A DNA stretch of 64,000 bases. It comes from Microvirga splendida (lineage in GTDB: Bacteria > Pseudomonadota > Alphaproteobacteria > Rhizobiales > Beijerinckiaceae). Position numbers and translations under genes: made by a program. This document shows, one piece after another, positions 16,968-27,166 of this stretch. The stretch covers positions 248,001-312,000 of the forward strand of contig NZ_JAELXT010000002.1 in the NCBI RefSeq assembly GCF_016427565.1, in the 5' to 3' direction. How positions within the stretch are numbered: the stretch's first letter is position 1; the number at the start of each line of letters is the position of its first letter. The notes under the pieces were generated by a model, which worked only from the letters and a program-made list of their open reading frames with translations, had not been told where the DNA came from and did not search any database.

Positions 16968-18329
16968 CTAGGTCGTAACTTCTTGCTCAGCTTCATCCTG
17001 CATAGCTTCTGTGCTGACACTTGCAGGCTCAACTTTATCTTCCGGCAGGCGAGGTGCTGAGGCCTGCCAAGCTCTTAGGTATTGCCCAGCTGATTCATAA
17101 AATTCGGGCAAAATCGCTTCGAGATCGACTATGAAGTTGCGGCGCTGAGCAAACCGACCAGTCAGATTTCGAACCATGAGAACTTCAAAGGAGGAAACTA
17201 CGAGACCCTTTCGCTCGTCTGCTATGGAGTCAGTCGCATCTCGCAATTGCGTTAAAGACTTCTGCGTATGCGGCCCTCGCCCAGGCCAATACAGACGGAC
17301 ATAAAGGTCATCCGCAGGAGATCTGGCTAGTTGGCGTAGCAACCAGTTGATACGTGCCTTCGTCCCTTTACGCTCATCAGGAGCTTTCAATCTCATCGAG
17401 ACAGAAAGTGAGCGAGCCCGGAGATCCGCACAAATCTCAATCAGGGCTGCGGCTCCTGGGACACTAAAGGTAGCGCTAAGAACGTGATCCAAGGCAAGTT
17501 TTTCTGCATCTGCTTTTACTCTCGCATCCAGATCGAGAGCATGTGCTCGCGGCAGTCTAGGGGACACCTCCACTCCTAACTGTCGGCTGAAAGTCAGGGA
17601 AAGATCCCGAATTTTTTGGTGCCAAGCACCGATTACCTCTCGAACTTCTTGTGAGTTCGCTGATGCAGCGCCACCGACCTGCATTGAATTGACTAGGCTA
17701 GTCCATGCGGCAGGCATTTGATCGAAGCCTCTGACGCCTGCACTAGGATGCGTCAAGAACCTCACTAACTCGTTCAAGACAAACCGCTGGTCGCGGTCTT
17801 CAACTTCATCGTTGCTCAGCAGAAGGCTCGCTTCCGTTAGTACATGCATCCAGGACCAATGGAAGAGATCCACCTTCCGGCGGGACGCTGCGGATAGAGC
17901 CACAGGGTGATGCGAGGGAACTGATGCAAATTGATTTGAGATCGTTATCAAAGCATCTATTCCATGATGCCGAGCTATCTCGAGATAATCTTCAATTTGG
18001 CCCGGCTCTAGGTCAGAGTTCCCAACTTTAGCTTCAATCAGAGCTTTCCACTCTCGGTTTCCAACAGAGAGGACAATAAGGCCGTCTGGACGTAAGGCTT
18101 TGTTGCCTTTTTGGTTTGCGAAACAAACCTCAGTGTAAGTTTCAATTCTTGTCCTTGGCCCAACCCGCTGACCAACTGAGTCCAGTAGCGCTCGGCCAAA
18201 TTCATTTACGTTCGATATACATGCAAGAAGGATCGAGACAGTACGCCCTTCCTTCGAGGTATCAGCTAATACGGGAAATAGACGCGCTCTCTCGCCGCGC
18301 TCTAAATAAGCAGGAAGATCTGTCACCAT
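16968..18329 (-). CDS. Low-GC PD-(D/E)XK nuclease-like protein, possibly acquired
   Basis: 453 aa from ATG 18329 (GTG 18326 is an alternative; both follow GGGGG; an ATG farther upstream would add about 19 residues). A PD-(D/E)XK core is visible: an upstream acidic helix RIETYTEVCF (61-70), RPDG (Asp82), the strand LIEAK (Glu99, Lys101), then QIEDY (Gln111, Tyr115), the QxxxY helix of RecB-like nucleases. The remaining ~330 residues are mostly helical, without a recognised helicase or methylase motif. Base composition is clearly lower in GC than both neighbours, and codon choice differs, so transfer is likely. I do not know the role; DNA defence is one guess. Confidence 0.8.
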   Translation of the reverse strand: MVTDLPAYLERGERARLFPVLADTSKEGRTVSILLACISNVNEFGRALLDSVGQRVGPRTRIETYTEVCFANQKGNKALRPDGLIVLSVGNREWKALIEAKVGNSDLEPGQIEDYLEIARHHGIDALITISNQFASVPSHHPVALSAASRRKVDLFHWSWMHVLTEASLLLSNDEVEDRDQRFVLNELVRFLTHPSAGVRGFDQMPAAWTSLVNSMQVGGAASANSQEVREVIGAWHQKIRDLSLTFSRQLGVEVSPRLPRAHALDLDARVKADAEKLALDHVLSATFSVPGAAALIEICADLRARSLSVSMRLKAPDERKGTKARINWLLRQLARSPADDLYVRLYWPGRGPHTQKSLTQLRDATDSIADERKGLVVSSFEVLMVRNLTGRFAQRRNFIVDLEAILPEFYESAGQYLRAWQASAPRLPEDKVEPASVSTEAMQDEAEQEVTT

Positions 18330-18460
18330 AGCCCCCAAATTTGCTTCACAATTAGGAGTATGTACAATTTCTGGATGTAATAACATCCCTGCCTTAGTCG
18401 AGTGCGCTAAGTGGCTAGATTGGGCGCACGAATTCATCCTTCCAAGCGAGCCAACACAAC

Positions 18461-18497
18461 AAAAAAGCCCCGGAGTTTCCTCCGGGGCTTCTTCTTT
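18461..18497 (-). terminator. Terminator of the groESL operon
   Basis: AGCCCCGGAG / CTCCGGGGCT stem (18466-18475 with 18480-18489). On the minus strand it is followed by a T-run (from AAAAAA at 18461-18466). It insulates groEL from the low-GC gene downstream. Confidence 0.9.
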
Positions 18498-18514
18498 TAG
18501 CGTTGTGCGAGGAC

Positions 18515-20191
<1,677 letters not shown>

Positions 20192-20214
20192 TCAGGAAAG
20201 GGCTTTGGGCGAAC

Positions 20215-20505
20215 TTACTTCGCGACGACGCCCATGATGTCGGATTCCTTCATGATCAGGAGATCCTGACCGTCGATACGCACTTCGGTGCCGGACCACT
20301 TGCCGAACAGGACGCGGTCGCCGGCCTTCACGTCGAGGGCGACAACCTTGCCGCTTTCGTCACGGGCGCCGGGGCCGACGGCGACGATTTCGCCCTCTTG
20401 CGGCTTTTCCTTGGCGGTGTCCGGGATGATGATGCCGCCGGCCGTCTTCTCTTCGGCTTCGATGCGGCGGACGACAACACGGTCGTGCAGCGGACGGAAC
20501 TTCAT
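20215..20505 (-). CDS. groS: Co-chaperonin GroES (Hsp10)
   Basis: 96 aa; caps the GroEL ring. The sequence begins [20 protein letters not shown], with the mobile loop [18 protein letters not shown] and the closing [10 protein letters not shown]. The start at 20505 has AAGGGGAAG upstream; the longer open frame to 20571 has no SD and would run into CIRCE. Co-transcribed with groEL. Confidence 0.97.
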   Translation of the reverse strand: MKFRPLHDRVVVRRIEAEEKTAGGIIIPDTAKEKPQEGEIVAVGPGARDESGKVVALDVKAGDRVLFGKWSGTEVRIDGQDLLIMKESDIMGVVAK

Positions 20506-20564
20506 GGAACTTCCCCTTTGACTGTTGGCGCGACCCCTCTGGCCGCACCCTGGTCTTGTGGCTG

Positions 20565-20591
20565 TTAGCACTGTCGTTCGAGGAGTGCCAA
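20565..20591. promoter_or_regulatory. CIRCE element (HrcA operator)
   Basis: TTAGCACTG-N9-GAGTGCCAA, one mismatch per arm from the consensus TTAGCACTC-N9-GAGTGCTAA. It lies 60 bp upstream of the groES ATG, where it would overlap the promoter. HrcA bound here would repress groESL until heat shock. Confidence 0.92.
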
Positions 20592-20699
20592 CGCTGGCCG
20601 CGAGATAGGCTCATGCCGGCGGGGAGTCAAGACGCCTGCCTCAAGGGGAGCCCCAGAAAGAGGCCTTGACGCCCTATAAGGGCAGGTCATGATCTTTTC

Positions 20700-21134
20700 A
20701 TGACCGACCTGGAAGCCATCGGCCGGAGCTGCTTCGCCCTCCACGCCCGAATGACGGCGCGGCTCCTGAGCCGCTCCTACGAGGCGGCCCTGCGCCCTTT
20801 GGGCCTCACGCTGCCTCAATTCGGCATCCTGGGCGCCATCGGGCACGGGACGACGGCGTCCGAAACGGTGCTCGCCGAGCGGCTGGGGCTGGAGCGCACC
20901 ACCCTTGTGCGCAACCTGAAGGTCCTGACCCAGAACGGATGGATCGAGCCGATCTCCGAAAAGGGACGCGGTGTGCGGCACAGGCTCACCCCTGAGGGCC
21001 AAGCACTTCTCTCGGCCGCGATTCCTCTCTGGCAGCAGGCCCAGTCGCAGCTCGAAAGCAAGCTTCAGGAAACGGATGCGGAGGAGGCGCGTAGAGCCAT
21101 GAGAGCCCTGCGCAAAGCGGCCTACCCCTCCTGA
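20700..21134 (+). CDS. MarR-family transcriptional regulator
   Basis: 144 aa. The wHTH is visible: LTLPQFGILGAIGHGTTASETVLAERLGLERTTLVRNLKVLTQNGWI, then wing SEKGRGVRHRLTPEGQAL. It is followed 60 bp later by a thioesterase gene on the same strand, and a TGTGTA-TC-TACACA palindrome sits between the two, suggesting the regulator acts on that gene. Ligand unknown, possibly an aromatic acid or acyl-CoA, as with other MarR/thioesterase pairs. Confidence 0.9.
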   Translation: MTDLEAIGRSCFALHARMTARLLSRSYEAALRPLGLTLPQFGILGAIGHGTTASETVLAERLGLERTTLVRNLKVLTQNGWIEPISEKGRGVRHRLTPEGQALLSAAIPLWQQAQSQLESKLQETDAEEARRAMRALRKAAYPS

Positions 21135-21166
21135 GCAACATTGCGCCATGGCGGCTTCTCACATAA

Positions 21167-21180
21167 TGTGTATCTACACA
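21167..21180. promoter_or_regulatory. Candidate MarR operator
   Basis: Perfect inverted repeat TGTGTA-TC-TACACA, 14 bases upstream of the thioesterase start at 21195 and 32 bases after the MarR stop. The position suits repression of the downstream gene. Confidence 0.55.
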
Positions 21181-21194
21181 GATGGGAGAGCACG

Positions 21195-21683
21195 ATGCTT
21201 GAGCGGGTTCATGGGATCGTATCGCGGGATGTGCTGACGGCCGAGCCGGGCCTTGCCTTCCTGAGGGGCATGCTGGAGGGCCGCCATCCGGCCCCGCCCT
21301 TCTCGCGCTCGACCAATGTCTACATGATCCAGGCCGAGGAGGGCCGGGTGGTGTTCGAGGGCGAGCCGACGGACAATTTCTTCAACCCGCTCGGCACGAT
21401 CCATGGCGGCTGGACCTCGGCCATCCTCGACAGCGCCATGGCCTGCGCCGTGCACTCGACGCTTGCGGCCGGACAGGGCTACACGACGGTGGAGATGAAG
21501 CTCAACTTCGTGCGCCCGATCCTGCCGAACATGGGCAAGGTCACCTGCGAGGGCACCCTCATCCACCGCGGCGGAACGCTGGCCACCTCCGAGGGCAAGC
21601 TCTTCGACGCCAAAGGCCGGCTTCTCGCCCACGGCACCGAGACCTGCATGATCTTCAGCGCAGCAGCGCAAAAGGCTGCCTAG
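21195..21683 (+). CDS. PaaI-type hotdog thioesterase
   Basis: 162 aa from ATG 21195 (GGGAGAG upstream; the frame opens earlier but crosses the operator). Hotdog-fold signature: NFFNPLGTIHGGWTSAILDSAMACAVHS, with the Gly-Thr-Ile-His-Gly-Gly active-site loop, then TTVEMKLNFVRPI. Family members hydrolyse acyl-CoA, often aryl-CoA such as phenylacetyl- or hydroxybenzoyl-CoA. Likely paired with the MarR regulator upstream. The stop codon is followed at once by a palindromic repeat. Confidence 0.9.
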   Translation: MLERVHGIVSRDVLTAEPGLAFLRGMLEGRHPAPPFSRSTNVYMIQAEEGRVVFEGEPTDNFFNPLGTIHGGWTSAILDSAMACAVHSTLAAGQGYTTVEMKLNFVRPILPNMGKVTCEGTLIHRGGTLATSEGKLFDAKGRLLAHGTETCMIFSAAAQKAA

Positions 21684-21686
21684 ATC

Positions 21687-21731
21687 ATCGGACCCGAAAG
21701 TGGATGTGCACGTTTGGAACCCATCCGATGC
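21687..21731. repeat. RIME/Bru-RS-like palindromic repeat, degenerate copy
   Basis: CATCGGACCCGAAAGTGGAT and CCATCCGATG form the arms. The same palindrome occurs in better form at 37777-37885 and 60505-60617. This copy keeps only the first palindrome and starts four bases after the thioesterase stop codon. Confidence 0.75.
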
Positions 21732-21748
21732 TCAACTCTTGAAGGCGT

Positions 21749-22594
21749 TTAGCGCTTCGACGTCATCGCGGCCGCGGCCACGATGAGAAGACCGCCGCCC
21801 AGCGTCGCCCAAGTGGGAATCTCGCTGAAGACCCCGTAGCCGATCAGCACCGCCCAGATCAGGGCGGTGTATTCGAGCGGGGCCAGGCGGGCCGCCTCGG
21901 CCTTGGCATAGGCCGTGACCATGAGCATGTGGCCCGTGAAGCCTAAGAGCCCCATGAGCATGAACCAGCCCAGGTGCATGAAGTCGAGCGACTGCCAGAA
22001 GAAGAACGCGAAGGGTGCCACGAGAATCGCCGGGCCGATGTTCTGGAAGACCACGATGTGCAGGAACTTGTCTCGCTGCGCCCGCTGGCGCAGCAGCACG
22101 AGGCTGAGCGCATAGGTGACCGCCGATGTCAGCGCCGCCGCGACGCCGCCCCAGGACCGCGCCGCATTCGCCTCCTCGGTCTGGCCCAGGACCACGATGA
22201 GCGTTCCGGCGAAACCGATGGCGATGGCCCCAATGATCCGGATGTCCACCCTCTCCTTGAGCATCAGGAGCCCAAAGAGGGCGATGAACATGGGCGAGAG
22301 GAACGACAGGACGAGGGTTTCGGCCAGGGGCAACTGGCCCAGCGCATAGAAGAAGCTGACCGCCGTGACGACGGCGATCACTGAGCGCAGGGAATTGGCC
22401 AGAACCGTCTCGCGGCTCGGCCAGCCGGGCCGCATGACGGACACAACGGCCGCCACGATGAGAGAGCCGCAGGCAAAGCGCAGGAAGGCTACCTGGAAGA
22501 TCGGGTAGAAGGCGGCCATTCCCTTGATGACCGCATCCATGATGGACAGAACTGCGATGCCCGAGGCCGCCCGCAGGGCGGGACCGAATTTCAT
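21749..22594 (-). CDS. DMT-superfamily EamA-type membrane transporter
   Basis: 281 aa from ATG 22594 (MKFGPALRAASGIAVLSIMD), the first start that gives an immediate membrane helix; the longer frame adds a charged, non-hydrophobic tail. About ten transmembrane helices in two EamA repeats; PIFQVAFLRFACGSLIVAA and PLAETLVLSFLSPMFIALFG are typical of the first, and PLEYTALIWAVLIGYGVFSE of the second. Likely exports a metabolite or drug; substrate unknown. Confidence 0.88.
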   Translation of the reverse strand: MKFGPALRAASGIAVLSIMDAVIKGMAAFYPIFQVAFLRFACGSLIVAAVVSVMRPGWPSRETVLANSLRSVIAVVTAVSFFYALGQLPLAETLVLSFLSPMFIALFGLLMLKERVDIRIIGAIAIGFAGTLIVVLGQTEEANAARSWGGVAAALTSAVTYALSLVLLRQRAQRDKFLHIVVFQNIGPAILVAPFAFFFWQSLDFMHLGWFMLMGLLGFTGHMLMVTAYAKAEAARLAPLEYTALIWAVLIGYGVFSEIPTWATLGGGLLIVAAAAMTSKR

Positions 22595-22802
22595 GATGTC
22601 ACGACGATGTGAAGAGCAGCGTTCGGGATGAGCGCCGTCGAAGCGAAGGCTCTTACAGCACTTTGACCGGGGCTTCACCTTTCTTTTCACAGGATCGACA
22701 GGAAATGGATCCTGGGCTCCGCGCTTAAATTCATGAGAGCTTGGCGGAAACAAAAGCCTCGCTTGCCGTTATTTCAGCAAAACACAGCAACAGGACACTT
22801 CA

Positions 22803-23564
22803 ATGCGCGTTTGGATCCCTTGCTCTGCAATGCTTTTAGCCACCCTCCTGCCGGCCGCGGTCTCGGCCCAGCCGATGGGTCGCGCCGGGCAGTTCTACGG
22901 CAACACCTACATCCCGTCCCAGTACGACTACTATCCCTATGCCCGCGCCCAGAACGGCTACGCGGAAGATTATCCGCGCGTCACGCGCCCTTCGTCGCGG
23001 AGCCAGGCCTATCGCACCGGCTACCCGTATGACGTGCGCTCCACCGGCAGCACGGTGGCGTCCCTGCCGCAGGATTACGGCAACGGCAGCGGCTACGACA
23101 ACAGCATCGATTATGCGATCGCCCCGCAGTTCCAGCGCCAGATCGTGTCCTATCGCGGCAATGAGCGCCCCGGCACGATCGTGGTCGATACCAACAACAG
23201 GTTCCTCTATCTCGTGCAGGAGGGCGGCCGCGCCCTCCGGTACGGCATCGGCGTCGGCCGCGAAGGCTTCGAGTGGAGCGGGCGCCAGACCGTTTCCATG
23301 AAGCGCGAGTGGCCCTCCTGGCGTCCGCCGGCCGAGATGCTGAAGCGTCGTCCGGACCTGCCCCGGTTCATGGAAGGCGGCCCCGACAACCCGCTCGGCG
23401 CGCGCGCCCTTTACCTCGGCTCGTCGCTCTATCGCATCCACGGCACCAACGAGCCGCACACCATCGGCCAGGCCGTCTCCTCGGGCTGCATCCGCATGCT
23501 CAACGACGACGTGGTCGACCTCTACAACCGCGTGAAGGTCGGAACCAAGGTCGTCGTGATCTGA
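22803..23564 (+). CDS. L,D-transpeptidase (YkuD family)
   Basis: 253-aa exported enzyme that makes 3-3 peptidoglycan cross-links or ties proteins to the wall. Signal peptide ends near residue 23 (AVSAQ). A Tyr-rich spacer follows, then the YkuD domain: GTIVVDTNNRFLYLVQEGG, YRIHGTNEPHTIGQAVSSG with the catalytic His and SSGCIRM with the catalytic Cys. The start is ATG 22803. Monocistronic, with a short palindromic repeat after the stop. Confidence 0.94.
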   Translation: MRVWIPCSAMLLATLLPAAVSAQPMGRAGQFYGNTYIPSQYDYYPYARAQNGYAEDYPRVTRPSSRSQAYRTGYPYDVRSTGSTVASLPQDYGNGSGYDNSIDYAIAPQFQRQIVSYRGNERPGTIVVDTNNRFLYLVQEGGRALRYGIGVGREGFEWSGRQTVSMKREWPSWRPPAEMLKRRPDLPRFMEGGPDNPLGARALYLGSSLYRIHGTNEPHTIGQAVSSGCIRMLNDDVVDLYNRVKVGTKVVVI

Positions 23565-23596
23565 TCGCGCGAAGACGGAGTTCCATCTCCCTTGCG

Positions 23597-23620
23597 ATGG
23601 CCGGGCTTGAGCCCGGCCAT
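23597..23620. repeat. Short GGCCGGGC palindrome of the intergenic repeat family
   Basis: ATGGCCGGGC-TTGA-GCCCGGCCAT, a single palindrome matching the module found at 448, 2772 and 38479. It follows the L,D-transpeptidase gene and could also act as a weak terminator, though no T-run follows. Confidence 0.65.
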
Positions 23621-23683
23621 TCTCTTGTGAGAATCGCGCAACGTCCGATCTAACCCGGCATCCGCCGCTCGATTGGTGCCGCC

Positions 23684-24013
23684 ATGAACTACGCCTATCT
23701 CTTCGCCGCCATCATCTGCGAGGTCATCGCAACCTCGGCTCTCAAGGCGGCGGAAGGCTTCTCCCGGCTCTGGCCGTCCGTCGTCGTGATCGTCGGCTAC
23801 GGGCTCGCCTTCTACTTCCTGTCCCTGACCATGCGCACCATTCCCATAGGCATCGCCTATGCGATCTGGTCCGGCATCGGCATCGTGCTGATCGCGATCG
23901 CGGGCTTCGTGCTCTACCGGCAGCCCCTGGACGCGCCGGCTCTCGCCGGCATGGGGCTGATCCTCGCCGGCGTGCTGGTGATCAACCTGTTCTCGAAAAC
24001 GGCAGGCCACTGA
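23684..24013 (+). CDS. Small multidrug resistance (SMR/EmrE-type) efflux protein
   Basis: 109 aa, four transmembrane helices. The SMR hallmarks are clear: YLFAAIICEVIATSALKAAEG carries the membrane-buried Glu that couples proton and substrate, then GYGLAFYFLSLTMRTIPIGI and AYAIWSGIGIVLIAIAG. Works as an antiparallel dimer exporting quaternary ammonium cations, or guanidinium in the Gdx branch. Which branch cannot be said with certainty. Start ATG 23684. Confidence 0.93.
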   Translation: MNYAYLFAAIICEVIATSALKAAEGFSRLWPSVVVIVGYGLAFYFLSLTMRTIPIGIAYAIWSGIGIVLIAIAGFVLYRQPLDAPALAGMGLILAGVLVINLFSKTAGH

Positions 24014-24058
24014 AGCGGAACGCCCGCCTGGCGGCGGGCGCTGTCATGATCCGAGGTT

Positions 24059-24763
24059 TCAGGCCCAGTCGCCCGCATCTCCGCCATCGCCGCCGAAATC
24101 GGAGAAATCCTGCGCGGAATCCTGGTTGGCCTGATCCTGATAGAGCGAATCCGTGATGCCCGCATTGCCGCTGTCGGCAGCCTGATCGGCGCCTCCGAGC
24201 CCGGCCGCGGACGCCACGTCGCTCACCGGATTGTTGTCGCCGCTGAAGGCGCTGGTCAGGGCGTTGGCGATCATCATGCCACCGGCGACGCCGGCCGCCG
24301 TCGAGAGCGCCGTTCCCAGGAACGAGCCCCCGCCGCCGCGCTGCATGGCGCCGCCCCACGGGCCTGGCGCGCCGCCCATCATGCCGCCCTGGGGAGCACC
24401 GTAAGGCTGCTGCGGGTGGCGCTGCGGCTGGCCCCAGGGCGAGGCCTGGCGGGCCGGCGGCGTGTTGTAGGTCGGGCCGGGTGGGCGCGAGCCGCCGCCG
24501 AAGATGCCGGACAGGAAGCCGCCCTGTTGCGGGCGCCGGCTGGCCTGATCGAGCTCGGCGCGCAGGTGCTCGTTCTCGGCCTGGAGATTGGCGAGCGCCT
24601 GCTCCTGCACATAGACCGCCTGGGCCATCGCGTAGGGCGCGTAGGGCTGCTCGCGCAGCTTCTCGGCGATGAAGCGCTCGGCCTCAGGATCGCGCGGCTG
24701 GTTCGCTACCTGCTCGAGGCGTCGGAAGATGTCGCCGATGACCTGGCGTTCCTGATCGTTCAT
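24059..24763 (-). CDS. DUF2076 domain protein
   Basis: 234 aa. The N-terminal DUF2076 pattern is clear: MNDQERQVIGDIFRRLEQVA, then RFIAEKLREQPYAPYAMAQA and VQEQALANLQAENEHLRAEL, a short coiled coil. A Gly/Pro/Gln-rich low-complexity middle follows, then a hydrophobic glycine-rich stretch (GTALSTAAGVAGGMMIANAL) and an Asp-rich tail. GAAGGAGG precedes ATG 24763. The family has no agreed function; the hydrophobic Gly patch suggests membrane association. Confidence 0.87.
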   Translation of the reverse strand: MNDQERQVIGDIFRRLEQVANQPRDPEAERFIAEKLREQPYAPYAMAQAVYVQEQALANLQAENEHLRAELDQASRRPQQGGFLSGIFGGGSRPPGPTYNTPPARQASPWGQPQRHPQQPYGAPQGGMMGGAPGPWGGAMQRGGGGSFLGTALSTAAGVAGGMMIANALTSAFSGDNNPVSDVASAAGLGGADQAADSGNAGITDSLYQDQANQDSAQDFSDFGGDGGDAGDWA

Positions 24764-24818
24764 GGCAAGCCTCCTTCAAGGGTATCGGAGACAGATGTAA
24801 GCATGGCCTTCGGGTTTG

Positions 24819-25400
24819 TCAGGGGTGCACGAGGCCGAGCCTGCGCAGGTTCCGCAAGGCCCGTGGCGCAATCGCTTCCAGTTCCTCAAGGCTGCGCCAC
24901 GCGGCCCCATGCACCTCCCGCAGGTCCGGCCGGAGGGCGCTGCCTTCTTGCGCTCTCACGACGTAGCGGATGTCGTGGTGCCAATGCTCGGGCTCGTCCC
25001 GCTCGGGCCGGGCGGGAATGCGGTGGCTGTCGATGTCGACGGGCAGGCCGGACGTGCGGTGCCAGGGATCGATCGCGAGCCCCTCCATGCCGGTCTCCTC
25101 CACGGCCTCGCGCAGGGCCGAGGCCGCCAGATCCTCCGGGGCCTCGTAATGCCCGCCCGGCTGCAGCCATCGGCCGAGGGAGCGGTGATGGATCAGCAGG
25201 ATTCGCTTTCCCTCCGCATCGAGGATGAACGCCGATGTGGTGACGTGACCGGGAAAGGTGCGGCGGGAATGGATGTCATCCCCGTTCGCGATCTGCCGCC
25301 GCAGGAGAGCATGGCTGTCCTCGGGGATATCGAAGGTTTTCGTCCACTCATCGAGGAGGACAAGAACATGCTTTCGGAAGGCGGCAGGGTCGAAGGTCAT
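24819..25400 (-). CDS. Nudix hydrolase
   Basis: 193 aa. A complete Nudix box is seen: Gly, five residues, Glu, seven residues, then REAVEETGM, preceded by RWLQPGGHYE. The N-terminal extension of about 45 residues (FRKHVLVLLDEWTKTFD) resembles that of a Nudix group annotated as general NTP pyrophosphohydrolases. Substrate unknown. Its ATG at 25400 lies upstream of a 150-bp gap to the coiled-coil gene. Confidence 0.9.
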   Translation of the reverse strand: MTFDPAAFRKHVLVLLDEWTKTFDIPEDSHALLRRQIANGDDIHSRRTFPGHVTTSAFILDAEGKRILLIHHRSLGRWLQPGGHYEAPEDLAASALREAVEETGMEGLAIDPWHRTSGLPVDIDSHRIPARPERDEPEHWHHDIRYVVRAQEGSALRPDLREVHGAAWRSLEELEAIAPRALRNLRRLGLVHP

Positions 25401-25501
25401 GGCGTCCCATCACTCATTGCGGAGAGCCGCACCCATTCGGCATGGATCAGCCAATCCATGCTGTCATGCCTCGCGGTCGAGCGGTCAACATTGGGGAGGC
25501 G

Positions 25502-25533
25502 CAAAAAAGAAAGCCCCGCAACAGGCGGGGCTT
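25502..25533 (-). terminator. Terminator after the coiled-coil gene
   Basis: AGCCCCGC-N5-GCGGGGCT stem (25512-25532); on the minus strand it is followed by TTTCTTTTTT. Ends the transcript of the gene at 25548-27065. Confidence 0.9.
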
Positions 25534-25547
25534 TGGAGGTAGCTTGC

Positions 25548-27065
25548 TTATTCCGCGTCCGGCGACTTGAGCGGCCGGACATTGGTCTCGATCTCCTCCT
25601 CGTCGAAGAGCATCGGATCGTCCTCCTGCGTGTCGAGGCGGGTCTTCTTGCGCAGGGCCACGTATTTCTTCTGGATCTTGGTGCGGCTCTCGCGGGCGAT
25701 CTCGAGGGCGCCCTGGATGAGCGAACGCTCGGCCTTCTCGTTCTGCAGCTCTTCCGTGAGGCGCCGGTTGGCGGCCTCCAGGGTGCTGCGATCCTGCTCG
25801 AAGCGCTTGGTGAGCTGGTCGATGCGCTCGGAGAGGCTCGCCACCTTGTTGTCGGAGCTTTCGATCTGGAAGTCCTTGGCCGCGATGGCCTTGCCCAGCA
25901 TCTCGACGCGCTCCTGCAGCTCGATGCGCGAGCGCTGCAGCTCGTTGACCATGGCCACCTGACGCTCGACCTCCTGCTGGGTCGCTTCCAGGCGACGGTC
26001 GAGGGTGTTCTTCTCGATGGTGGTCTCTTTCAGATTGCGCTCGACGCCGCGCAGCGCCTCGTTCTTGTCGCGCAGCTGATCGCGGGTATGGGCCAGGATC
26101 TTGTCGGTGGCCGACAGACGCGAGGTCAGGCCCTCGATCTTCATGTCGAGCGAGGAGAGATCGGTCTGGTGGGCCGAGCGCTCGGAATCGATCTGCGTTT
26201 CGAGGCGCTGGCGCAGCACCTGCTCGGCCATGAGCTTGGTCTCGAGCTCGGAGGCGCGCTGGCGGGTGGATTCGAGCTGCGTCTCCAGCTCGCCATAGCG
26301 GTTGCCGAGGCTGGAGAGGCGGTAGTTCTGCTCCTCGGCCACCTTCTGCAGGCGCTTGACCTCGTGATCGAGCAGGCCGTTGCGCTCGCGGGTCTCGATG
26401 AGCTCCCGCTCGGCGCGGGCCACCGTCTGGTCGGCCTCCTGGGCCTCGAGGCGCAGGGCCTGGTTCTCTTCCGTGATGTTGCGGGCGCGCTCGGTCTCGA
26501 TGGAGAGCTGGTTTTCAAGGTCGGCGACGATCGCCTCCTTGTCCTTCACGTTCAGGCGCAGGTCCTCGATGAAGCTGTCCTGCTCGCGGATCTTGGACTC
26601 GGCCTTGCGCAGCTGGGAGACGGCCGCGTTCAGGTCGTCCACCGTGCGGGCATGGACGCTGCCGAGATCCCCCAGCTCCCGGCGCAGGGCCTGGGCGGTC
26701 TCGGTCTCCTGCCTGAGCACCGCCTCGGTCTCGAGCAGCCGCGACTGGAGCTGCGGATAGCTGCGGATGAGCTCGGTCACCGGCTCGTTCAGGAGGGCGA
26801 AGTCCTCCTTGAGGCTGCGAAGCTCCTCGAGCCGGTCGATCATGTTGGCGAAGCGGACCCGGATCAGCTCGTTCTTCTGGCCGACGGAATCGAGCATGCC
26901 GTTGGGGCGGACGATGACCGGCTCGCCCTTTTCCGGCGCAGCGGCCACGGGAAGCGCCGCGGCGGCTGCAACCGCTTCACCCGCCTGCTGGGGCAAAGAC
27001 TCGGGCTCGGCCTCATCCTGCTTCTTGCCAAAACGGTTCCTGAAAGACGTCCATCCCGAAGACAT
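25548..27065 (-). CDS. Long coiled-coil protein, SMC/intermediate-filament-like
   Basis: 505 aa. A short N-terminal head (SSGWTSFRNRFGKKQDE) and Ala/Pro stretch are followed by almost continuous heptad-rich coiled coil from about residue 60 to 480, full of Glu/Arg/Gln/Leu, then an acidic tail. No Walker motifs, so it is not an SMC ATPase despite the likely annotation. The head-rod-tail plan resembles bacterial intermediate-filament-like proteins (crescentin, FilP), and similar genes occur across Rhizobiales. Function is not established. Monocistronic, with its own terminator. Confidence 0.82.
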   Translation of the reverse strand: MSSGWTSFRNRFGKKQDEAEPESLPQQAGEAVAAAAALPVAAAPEKGEPVIVRPNGMLDSVGQKNELIRVRFANMIDRLEELRSLKEDFALLNEPVTELIRSYPQLQSRLLETEAVLRQETETAQALRRELGDLGSVHARTVDDLNAAVSQLRKAESKIREQDSFIEDLRLNVKDKEAIVADLENQLSIETERARNITEENQALRLEAQEADQTVARAERELIETRERNGLLDHEVKRLQKVAEEQNYRLSSLGNRYGELETQLESTRQRASELETKLMAEQVLRQRLETQIDSERSAHQTDLSSLDMKIEGLTSRLSATDKILAHTRDQLRDKNEALRGVERNLKETTIEKNTLDRRLEATQQEVERQVAMVNELQRSRIELQERVEMLGKAIAAKDFQIESSDNKVASLSERIDQLTKRFEQDRSTLEAANRRLTEELQNEKAERSLIQGALEIARESRTKIQKKYVALRKKTRLDTQEDDPMLFDEEEIETNVRPLKSPDAE

Positions 27066-27166
27066 GGTGCCGGCCCTTACGCCCTAGAAATTCATACTTT
27101 CCTAACTTTTACCCCAGATGGGCGCAGTTTGGAAATAAAATTTCGTTGCGTAAGAGTGTAGCAGCC

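Noticed and set aside
24816..27161. 781-aa open frame on the plus strand
   Set aside because: Antisense of the Nudix and coiled-coil genes; Leu/Gly/His-rich mirror of Glu/Gln/Arg-rich heptads.
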